Shown in pieces: positions 8,973-15,676 of a stretch of 39,621 bases of DNA. The notes below the pieces were generated by a model. That model did no database searches. It worked only from the letters and a program-made list of their open reading frames with translations, and was not told the origin of the DNA. The first letter of the stretch is position 1, and every line of letters starts with the position of its first letter. Location of the stretch: contig JAGHUS010000123.1 of assembly GCA_018064685.1 (NCBI GenBank), forward strand, positions 1 to 39,621. The letters run 5' to 3'. Made by a program: the position numbers and the translations under genes. Source of the stretch: Bacteroidales bacterium. GTDB taxonomy: Bacteria > Bacteroidota > Bacteroidia > Bacteroidales > Bacteroidaceae.

Positions 8973-8998
8973 ATCGTATCTATGGTGTAGCATACGAT
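8973..8998. promoter_or_regulatory. Inverted repeat upstream of the 9042 barrel gene
   Basis: ATCGTAT (8973-8979) and ATACGAT (8992-8998) form a perfect 7-bp dyad with a 12-base centre, 44 bp before the ATG. It could be an operator or a leader hairpin. The rest of 8924-9041 shows no other gene; a TACCTTGC at 8959-8966 is a possible imperfect -7 box. Confidence 0.3.
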
Positions 8999-9041
8999 GG
9001 ATATTTGAAGACATGTAGAAAACAATCAAAATAATCAAATA

Positions 9042-11855
9042 ATGATGAACAAAATAATTAATTATATTTTCCTAACATTTGCTTTTGCATTAAATGGTAT
9101 TATTTGTAAAGCTCAAGATCAGAAAGAGGAACGCAAGGTCGGTATTGAGGCTTTTGTGGTCGACTCTTTCTCCCTTGCACCAGTAGGGCAGATTAAGTTC
9201 ACCATCCGTGACACAGAACAGAGGGTCATAAGGAATGGTGCAACGGTTGCAAGCCATATAGCTGTGTCATTTGGCAAGCTGAGCGTGGGTAGGAAGTATA
9301 CACTTGAGATTCAGAGCCCGAACTACAAGAGCGTGACTCTTAGCGTATGTCCCGAACCTAAGAAGTACGAAACAACAGTACAACTGCCAGACATCCTGAT
9401 GAAGATGCAAGTAAGGAGAGACACCTCAGTGACTACCTTGCACGAAGTGGAGGTGGTTGCTTCGAAGCTGAAGTTTGTATGGAAGCGCGACACGTTGATA
9501 TATGATGCCACGGCTTTTAATTTGCAAGAGGGAAGCATGCTGCAGGATCTTGTCAGGCAATTGCCAGGAGTGGAACTCAATGAGAACGGAGAAGTCAAAG
9601 TTTATGGCCGCAGAGTAGATTGTTTGACCCTAAATGGCCGTGACTTCTTCAAAGGGGATAATAAGGTGATGCTCGAAAACTTACCCCATTTTATAGTTAA
9701 GGACATCAAGGTATACGAACGTGGACCGGCTGCCTACGAACAGTGGAAGATGGATGCCAACGAAAAGCGTAAGGACTATGTGATGGATGTGGTGCTGAAA
9801 CGTGACTACAAGCGAGGCTATCTGGCAAACGTAGAAGCTGGTGGTGGTACTGGTAGCCATTGGCTGGGGCGTGCCTTCGGTTCAATGTATTCCGATAGGA
9901 CGCGTATCGGAACTGTTCTGAATGCCAACAATCTAAGCGATAATCGTGACCCAGGAAGACTGACGGGCAATTGGGAGACAATCGGACAGCCGAAGAACGT
10001 AATGACGATTATTCGAAACAAATGGGACATGAACTTCTATGGCAAGGCAAACAAATGGCACGACAACCTGAAGTTTGAACTAGAATGGGACAAGCCCGAG
10101 CTTGAATCAACAAGCGAGAATTTGTCGGCCTTGCAAGATAATCAAATAAATACCCTCTCGGGAGCCAATGGGACGAACAGGAACATGAAATTCATGCTCA
10201 ACAACTATTACTCGAGTGGGCGCCCAAACATGGATCTGACAACAGACATTACCATAGGTCGCATACGGGAACACGGCAATGACAGTACAGTGTCCTTCAA
10301 CAACGACAGCTTCGTAAACAGATTCACAAACGCCATTTACAACAAAGGCTGGGAACAGAACTACCGCCAGTCTTTGTTCACTGGCAAGAGAATGGCGAAC
10401 GGGCATTTCCTTTCATTCCGTGCAATGGGAAGATATGAAGAGAAGCGTAGTGACAGATATCATCTCTATGACATGGTACTGGCCGACCAGAGTGGCGAAC
10501 ACAGTTATCGTCTGCAGCTGCAGAGGGATAAGGAGAAAGAGTTGCAAGCACTTCTGGGTTACAACATGCCCTTCCCTCAGGCACGGCTGACCCTCTACGT
10601 CTCTGCGTCATGGAACTATCAAGGTGTGGACAGGCAGTCACCCTTATGGAGACTTGAACGCAACGCAGCCTTCATGAACACCCTAGCTGAATTGGGAGAG
10701 CACCCGTTGCTCAGTGACGTACTGATAGACCGGAATAACAGTCAGTACACCCATGGACACCAGCATCGGCTGTCATATACTGCCCAACTGACATACACGG
10801 ACAAGGGCGAAGGGTATATCACTGAGTTCATTCTCAACATGCCCATTACCAACACATGGCAAAGGGAATACGTCCATCGCGGTGCCATAGATTCGGACGA
10901 GTCCCGTAGCAAGACCGATTTTCTTCCATCGTTCAGTGCAGAGATACGTCGCAAGTACAGCAATTACGTGTGGCAGTTCAGCTACAAACCTTCCGTAACA
11001 CGGCCATCGTTGTTCGAGATGACACGCTACGAGGACTCGACTAACCCCTTGCACATCCTACGTGGCAACCCCGAATTGAAGGATGCTTACACGCATCTGT
11101 TCAGTACAACATATACCCAACGGTCGGGTGACTGCTGGTATGCCTATGACAGCCAGTTTAACCTGATACGGAACCAAGCAACGCCTTCTCGGGAGTACAA
11201 TCCCGAAACGGGTGGATACATCAGCACGATGACTAACATGACAGGAAATTGGTTGTGGGACAATCGTATTGAGGCAACTCATCCTCTTGGTAGGAAAAGT
11301 CATTTCGAACTTTCAAACAAAATAAGTGTCTTGTGGCAAAACCTTGCCTATATGGGGGCCGTGTCAGGTATGACGGAACCGGAGAGGGTGGACATCCGAA
11401 AACTTAGGTTGAGCTATGACGTAGGACTAACTTACAGAAGGAATGAGCATTTTGATATCCAGCCTCATTTCAATTTTATACTAAACCAGGCAAGTAACAA
11501 TCAAGCACGCAGCTTGGAGGCACACGCCAAAGATATTGTGTATGGACTAACTACCCATTGGTCTTTGCCATACGGATGGAAACTGGCAACAGACATCAAT
11601 ATGATTCATAGACTCGGTTACAGCGAGGGGATGAACACCAACGACTTGATGTGGAATGCCCAGATTCAAAGGAGTTGGCTGAAAGGCAGGTTGCAGACAC
11701 GCTTGACAGCCTATGACATAATGAATCAAGTTCACTTGAATACGTATAGCATCTCAGTGGACGGATACCAGAGCCACTGGCAAAAGGGCCTCACACGCTA
11801 TCTGCTTGCCAGCGTCTTCTATCGTATTGACTTAAAGCCGAAGAAGACCAAATAA
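9042..11855 (+). CDS. Outer-membrane beta-barrel protein, TonB-receptor-like
   Basis: 937 residues starting at tandem ATGs (9042 or 9045). Signal peptide about 1-25 (ending NGIICKAQ), an N-terminal beta domain (VGIEAFVVDSFSLAPVGQIKF), a plug-like domain about 133-226 (LHEVEVVASKLKFVWKRDT, QEGSMLQDLVRQLPGVELNE, KVYGRRVDCLTLNGRDFF, LENLPHFIVKDIKVYERG), then a long barrel region with NPLHILRGNPELKD. It is a close structural paralog of the first gene in the window. It sits between the two copies of the duplicated block (8716-8923 and 11952-13612), so it may have arisen or arrived together with that duplication. It appears more AT-rich than the 6078 gene by eye. Ligand unknown. Confidence 0.85.
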   Translation: MMNKIINYIFLTFAFALNGIICKAQDQKEERKVGIEAFVVDSFSLAPVGQIKFTIRDTEQRVIRNGATVASHIAVSFGKLSVGRKYTLEIQSPNYKSVTLSVCPEPKKYETTVQLPDILMKMQVRRDTSVTTLHEVEVVASKLKFVWKRDTLIYDATAFNLQEGSMLQDLVRQLPGVELNENGEVKVYGRRVDCLTLNGRDFFKGDNKVMLENLPHFIVKDIKVYERGPAAYEQWKMDANEKRKDYVMDVVLKRDYKRGYLANVEAGGGTGSHWLGRAFGSMYSDRTRIGTVLNANNLSDNRDPGRLTGNWETIGQPKNVMTIIRNKWDMNFYGKANKWHDNLKFELEWDKPELESTSENLSALQDNQINTLSGANGTNRNMKFMLNNYYSSGRPNMDLTTDITIGRIREHGNDSTVSFNNDSFVNRFTNAIYNKGWEQNYRQSLFTGKRMANGHFLSFRAMGRYEEKRSDRYHLYDMVLADQSGEHSYRLQLQRDKEKELQALLGYNMPFPQARLTLYVSASWNYQGVDRQSPLWRLERNAAFMNTLAELGEHPLLSDVLIDRNNSQYTHGHQHRLSYTAQLTYTDKGEGYITEFILNMPITNTWQREYVHRGAIDSDESRSKTDFLPSFSAEIRRKYSNYVWQFSYKPSVTRPSLFEMTRYEDSTNPLHILRGNPELKDAYTHLFSTTYTQRSGDCWYAYDSQFNLIRNQATPSREYNPETGGYISTMTNMTGNWLWDNRIEATHPLGRKSHFELSNKISVLWQNLAYMGAVSGMTEPERVDIRKLRLSYDVGLTYRRNEHFDIQPHFNFILNQASNNQARSLEAHAKDIVYGLTTHWSLPYGWKLATDINMIHRLGYSEGMNTNDLMWNAQIQRSWLKGRLQTRLTAYDIMNQVHLNTYSISVDGYQSHWQKGLTRYLLASVFYRIDLKPKKTK

Positions 11856-11889
11856 TAATCCTAGTTCGCAAGCTATTCTACCTTTGGCA

Positions 11890-12016
11890 CAATTGCCTGC
11901 TACAATCAAGGCATGTACAATGTGCGCCAATACACCCGCACCGTGATTTCATCATCCACCACTACCTCGGCCTCCGCTTCCTGTATCATCTCGATGCACG
12001 GGCTACAAGTAAGTGA
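11890..12016 (+). pseudogene. Decayed 3' end of an outer-membrane barrel gene
   Basis: One frame reads CYNQGMYNVRQYTRT, resembling the DIFNQ-type ending region of these barrels. After a one-base frame change the sequence reads FIIHHYLGLRFLYHLDARATSK and a stop, nearly the C-terminus of the 6078 gene. The last 65 bp (11952-12016) match 8716-8780 with three mismatches. It follows the intact 9042 gene by 35 bp. I infer a remnant of a deleted third barrel gene. A TACCTTTG at 11879-11886 also resembles a -7 box. Confidence 0.65.
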
Positions 12017-12131
12017 GCGAAATAACATGCTTACTATAGAAAAGAAACACCCTCACCCATGCAAACTATTAAAATCAACTCTGCCCATCAAGAATTCCTG
12101 CCTTATATTTTGCAGGTTCAGAGAATAGTCT

Positions 12132-12139
12132 TATCTTTG
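12132..12139 (+). promoter_or_regulatory. -7 element for the 12180 ATPase
   Basis: TATCTTTG, a consensus -7 box. A very similar CTTATATTTTGCAGG lies at about 12102-12116 and CTTATCTTTGCAGG here, giving two promoter-like copies in tandem. Transcription from this box would begin near the ATG at 12147, which argues for the later ATG at 12180 or 12219 as the translation start. Confidence 0.55.
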
Positions 12140-12179
12140 CAGGTAAATGCCCCCTACAGAGGGCAAAATTGACATAAAC

Positions 12180-13424
12180 ATGTCCCTTCTAAAGGGCAAA
12201 TCGAAATATTTGGCAAAGATGGAATCTTTATTTGAACGACATGACATTTATATGGACGATGTGCCCATGCAGCACATTCGCAGTATGATGGAAACCATTG
12301 ACTGGGAGTCACGACTGATTCTCATCAAGGGCCCCAAAGGTGTGGGAAAGTCAACACTTCTGAAGCAGTTCGTCAAGTTGAACTATGCAGAGGGTGACCG
12401 GCATGTGCTATATTGCTCAGCCGATACTGGTTATTTCGCCAGTCATTCGCTGGTGGATGTGGCCATGCGATTCCATCAAATCGGAGGTAAACGGTTGATC
12501 ATTGACGAGGTGCATAAATTCCCCAACTGGAGCCAGGAGATAAAGGAGATATACGACCTCTATCGGGACATGCAGATCATTCTGAGCGGTTCCTCGCTCA
12601 TTCAGCTCAACAGTGGCGAAGGTGATCTGTCACGCCGCATTATCACCTACAATATGCCCGGTCTGTCGCTCCGTGAATACATCCTGTTTGTCACGGGGCT
12701 TCAGCTGGAGAAGATTTCGCTGGATGAACTATTGGCCAATCCCACATCATTCTGCTCACGCATACGCAAAAGCATCCGTCCGTTGGAATACTTCACACAA
12801 TATATCAAGGTAGGTTACTATCCTTTTTATTTTGAAAGAGAAAGGGAATACACATTAAAGGTGGAAGGAGTCATCAACCATATCGTGGAGAACGAACTGG
12901 TGAGGTTCCGAAATGTGGATTTAGGCAATACGCGCAAACTGAAAGCCTTGCTGCACGTAATATCTGAGATGGTGCCCTACGAGGTAGAGATTGCAAAGCT
13001 GTCGAGAGCCATCGGTATAAAAAGGGATACCGTACTGAAATATATGGAATATCTCGACGAAGCACGCCTGACGACAAGGCTGTATGCCAACCTTGACACC
13101 ATCACAGAGTTGCAGAAGCCCGACAAACTGTATCTTGACAACTCGAATCTTCTGTACGTCCTGTCCTCAATAACTCCACAAATCGGCACTGTCCGAGAGA
13201 CTTTTTTTGCCAACCAGTTACTCTCTGCCGGACATAGAGTGGAGTATGCAGGCTACAAAAGCGGGGATTTCCGTATCGACAATCATTACGTGATTGAAGT
13301 AGGTGGAGCAGATAAAGGGTATGGCCAGATAGAGGGTATAGAGCATTCATACGTGGCTGCCGATGATATCGAGTCAGCTTTGGACCGGAAGATTCCACTA
13401 TGGGCCTTCGGATTCCTATATTAA
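12180..13424 (+). CDS. AAA ATPase, DUF4143-like family
   Basis: 414 residues from the ATG at 12180; in-frame ATGs at 12147 and 12219 are alternatives, but 12147 falls on the predicted transcription start. Walker A is GPKGVGKST (51-59), Walker B is RLIIDEVHKF (105-114), and a sensor SGSSLIQL follows; a winged-helix-like middle reads KLSRAIGIKRDTVLKYMEYL. The C-terminal restriction-endonuclease-like region (SGDFRIDNHYVIEVGG) keeps the acidic residue, but the usual lysine of the E-x-K pair is not seen. Such single-gene ATPases are abundant in Bacteroidetes and have no settled function. The gene fills the interval that splits the second copy of the duplicated block (12017-13489), so it looks like an insertion. 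It is followed by the repeat carrying the blaI promoter. Confidence 0.8.
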   Translation: MSLLKGKSKYLAKMESLFERHDIYMDDVPMQHIRSMMETIDWESRLILIKGPKGVGKSTLLKQFVKLNYAEGDRHVLYCSADTGYFASHSLVDVAMRFHQIGGKRLIIDEVHKFPNWSQEIKEIYDLYRDMQIILSGSSLIQLNSGEGDLSRRIITYNMPGLSLREYILFVTGLQLEKISLDELLANPTSFCSRIRKSIRPLEYFTQYIKVGYYPFYFEREREYTLKVEGVINHIVENELVRFRNVDLGNTRKLKALLHVISEMVPYEVEIAKLSRAIGIKRDTVLKYMEYLDEARLTTRLYANLDTITELQKPDKLYLDNSNLLYVLSSITPQIGTVRETFFANQLLSAGHRVEYAGYKSGDFRIDNHYVIEVGGADKGYGQIEGIEHSYVAADDIESALDRKIPLWAFGFLY

Positions 13425-13489
13425 AGAGACGGTGGAAGAAAAATGATTTTATCTAATTCAATGAAACACCATCATTACATATTATCCCT

Positions 13490-13612
13490 CTTAATATCTA
13501 ATAATAGCCCCTGCTATATCTAACAATAAATGTTAAATATGGCAGGGGTCTTAGTTTTTGTGTGCATAGCAGAGGGCTTGATTTAAGTTTTTAGTTTACC
13601 TTTGCCGGTGAC
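13490..13612 (+). repeat. 123-bp intergenic repeat, copy B, with the blaI promoter
   Basis: Partner of 8801-8923. It holds the dyad TAACA-ATAAA-TGTTA (13521-13535) nested inside a larger inverted repeat (CCCCTGC near 13509 with GCAGGGG near 13542), and a consensus -7 box TACCTTTG at 13597-13604, about 37 bases before the BlaI-type gene. BlaI/MecI proteins bind short palindromes, usually including their own promoter region, so the dyad is a reasonable operator candidate, although it lies about 60 bp upstream of the -7 box. Confidence 0.7.
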
Positions 13613-13640
13613 AAATCGAAAACATTAAATCATCCCATTT

Positions 13641-14030
13641 ATGAGACGCAAGAAAGACGACCATACGCTGACCAAGGCAGAGATGGAGATTATGAACATC
13701 CTCTGGGACGAAGGCAAAGCCATGAGCACGCATGCCATCATTGCCAAATACCCCGAACCGCATCCGGCCTACAGCACCATAGCCACCTTTATGAAGATAC
13801 TCACCACGAAGGAGTTTGTCAGCTTCCGCAAGGGCGCTGAGGGCGACAAGACGTTCTACTTCTATCCGCAGATATCGCGTGCGGAGTACACGCGTAAGTT
13901 TATGAAGGAGGTCAAGGACTCTTTCTTTGGTGGCTCGTTCAAGTCGCTCATCAGCTTCTTCGCGAAAGAGGAAGAACTCACAGACGAAGAACTGCAAGAG
14001 ATCATTTCGCTCATTACAGATAAAGAATAA
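13641..14030 (+). CDS. BlaI/MecI/CopY family transcriptional repressor
   Basis: 129 residues of the usual family length. The winged-helix N-terminal part begins LTKAEMEIMNILWDEGKAMSTHAI and includes PHPAYSTIATFMKILTTKEFVSFRKG; the C-terminal part (ISRAEYTRKFMKEVKDSFFGGS ... LTDEELQEIISLI) is the dimerisation region cut by the partner peptidase in the staphylococcal systems. Six bases separate its stop from the M56 peptidase gene, so the two form an operon. In this phylum such pairs are usually not tied to beta-lactam resistance, and no beta-lactamase is seen here. Likely targets are its own promoter and possibly the copy-A repeat before the 9042 barrel gene. Confidence 0.9.
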   Translation: MRRKKDDHTLTKAEMEIMNILWDEGKAMSTHAIIAKYPEPHPAYSTIATFMKILTTKEFVSFRKGAEGDKTFYFYPQISRAEYTRKFMKEVKDSFFGGSFKSLISFFAKEEELTDEELQEIISLITDKE

Positions 14031-14036
14031 ACGACC

Positions 14037-15629
14037 ATGATAGAATACATCTTCAAATCAACGGTCTCTTTGTCTCTGCTCTATAGCCTCTTTTTCGCTT
14101 TCCTGAGCCGCGAGACGTTCCATCGCTTCAACCGTGTGTGCCTGTTGCTCATCATGCTTGTCTCGCTGGTGTTGCCGTTCGTACACTTCACTGTCAGCCA
14201 TCCCACCGTGGTGCAGGAGGCCGTCCAGATGCCAACCATCTATCTCCGGCAGATGCCCGTTGTCACCACATCTGTAGGGGATGGGATGGGGGAGAGGCTT
14301 CCTCTCACATGGGGCCAACTGCTCGCCTATGTGTATCTCGCAGGCGTGGGCATGATGCTGGTGCTTCTCTTGGTGCAGACCATCCGGCTGTGTCGCCTCA
14401 TGAGGGGAGGATTGCGCCATACCGACAACCGAGGCAATACCATGATACTCAAGCCTTCCGCCCGTTCGCCATTCAGTCTTTTTCGCTGGATAGTGATGAG
14501 CGTGGACGACTACGAGCAGCACCGGCAGAGCATCCTCACCCACGAACAGGAGCATATCCGCCTGGGCCACACCTACGACTTGCTATTGCTGGAGGCTATG
14601 CGTATCTTCCAGTGGTTCAATCCCTTCATCTGGTTTCTCGGTCACGACCTGCGTGCCATCCACGAGTACGAGGCCGATGAGGCTGTCATCAAACAAGGCA
14701 TCGATGCAAAACAATATCAACAACTTCTCGTCCTGAAGGCCGTGGGCAATCGTCTGCAGCCATTTGCCAACACCCTCGGACGGGGTTCACTCAAACAACG
14801 TATCATTATGATGTACCAAAAGAAATCCAACCGATGGATGATGCTCAAGGCATTGTTCGTCATTCCCACCATGGGCTTTGCCCTCTATGCCTTCGCCACA
14901 CCCGAGGCCGTGCCCGAAATACATGACGTGCTGGAAAAGAAGGTCGTCCAGCCAAATAAAGCACAGGCAGCTCCCCAACCAAAAGAGGAGGAGCAGACCA
15001 AAGCAGTAGACCTTGCAACCCTCATAGAGAACGAAAGCGACTTCACCGTAGATTACAGTGAGGAGAAGCTTGATGAGTTTCCCGTATTGAAACTAAAGCC
15101 CGAAGATATCATCATTGTCAATGGTATAGAGTTTACAGTGAAAGAACTGTTGTCTCTCAAACCAGAGGACATCGACAATATCACAGCGATTAAGGACGAG
15201 GAGGCCAAGAAGAACCTCTTCAAGGGCATCGTGGGCGACCGCGAGGTCAAGGGTGACATCATCGCCATCGAGACACAAGCGTATGTGAAGGAGCATGGCA
15301 AGCAAAGCACGATTGGCATCATCAACAAAGAGGAAGAGCAACCCACAAACGAGGTCAAGGCTGGCGACCGTATCAAAGGTATGGTCGTTGAGTCACCGTC
15401 CGACGGCACTCCTCTCCCTGGCGTACTGATTTCGCAGGTTACAGCGGATGGCAAGGTGGTTGGCACTACCATCACCGACCTAAATGGTCACTTCGAGATG
15501 ATTGTCAATGACCCACGGAACAAACTCGTGTTCACAAAAGATGGCTATCAGACAGTCCGTTCTGGTATGTCTCAGGACATGCGCGTCTTAATGATCAGCA
15601 GCGATTCTTCGTTGACTTCGTCGAGCTAA
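14037..15629 (+). CDS. M56 family (BlaR1-like) membrane peptidase with plug-like and carboxypeptidase-like periplasmic domains
   Basis: 530 residues. Transmembrane helices lie near 8-22, 33-51, 95-113 and 270-288. The zinc motif HEQEH is at 169-173 and the partner motif HEYEAD at 209-214, as in M56 peptidases that cleave the BlaI repressor. After the last helix a KEEEQTK-type linker leads to a segment with the rhythm of a TonB-receptor plug (EDIIIVNGIEFTVKELL, LKPEDIDNITAIKDEEA, GDREVKGDIIAIE; about 360-410). The end is a carboxypeptidase-regulatory-like domain (IKGMVVESPSDGTPLPGVLI ... TTITDLNGHFEM; about 440-515). There is no penicillin-binding sensor domain. It is operonic with the repressor gene. 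I infer an envelope sensor that releases repression by proteolysis. Confidence 0.85.
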   Translation: MIEYIFKSTVSLSLLYSLFFAFLSRETFHRFNRVCLLLIMLVSLVLPFVHFTVSHPTVVQEAVQMPTIYLRQMPVVTTSVGDGMGERLPLTWGQLLAYVYLAGVGMMLVLLLVQTIRLCRLMRGGLRHTDNRGNTMILKPSARSPFSLFRWIVMSVDDYEQHRQSILTHEQEHIRLGHTYDLLLLEAMRIFQWFNPFIWFLGHDLRAIHEYEADEAVIKQGIDAKQYQQLLVLKAVGNRLQPFANTLGRGSLKQRIIMMYQKKSNRWMMLKALFVIPTMGFALYAFATPEAVPEIHDVLEKKVVQPNKAQAAPQPKEEEQTKAVDLATLIENESDFTVDYSEEKLDEFPVLKLKPEDIIIVNGIEFTVKELLSLKPEDIDNITAIKDEEAKKNLFKGIVGDREVKGDIIAIETQAYVKEHGKQSTIGIINKEEEQPTNEVKAGDRIKGMVVESPSDGTPLPGVLISQVTADGKVVGTTITDLNGHFEMIVNDPRNKLVFTKDGYQTVRSGMSQDMRVLMISSDSSLTSSS

Positions 15630-15676
15630 ACCTTCTCAGTTGAATACATACAGAATTAGGTAATAAAAAGTATTTT

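Noticed and set aside
1..11855. Polysaccharide utilisation locus with SusC/SusD
   Set aside because: The barrels lack the SusC-type arrangement and no SusD-like lipoprotein gene is adjacent; the glycan-active genes at 15677 and 21033 are not next to them.
11913..12128. 71-codon open frame MYNVRQYTRTV...
   Set aside because: It spans the decayed barrel-gene end and changes out of the homologous frame halfway; treated as part of the pseudogene.
14269..14306. Possible second GC-rich repeat insertion inside the M56 gene (encoding VGDGMGERLPL)
   Set aside because: The G-rich run resembles the dispersed elements in style, but no copy in the window matches it and there is no paralog here to show an insertion.
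13641..15629. Beta-lactam resistance operon
   Set aside because: The repressor and M56 peptidase match BlaI/BlaR1 in family only; there is no penicillin-binding sensor domain and no beta-lactamase gene in the window.
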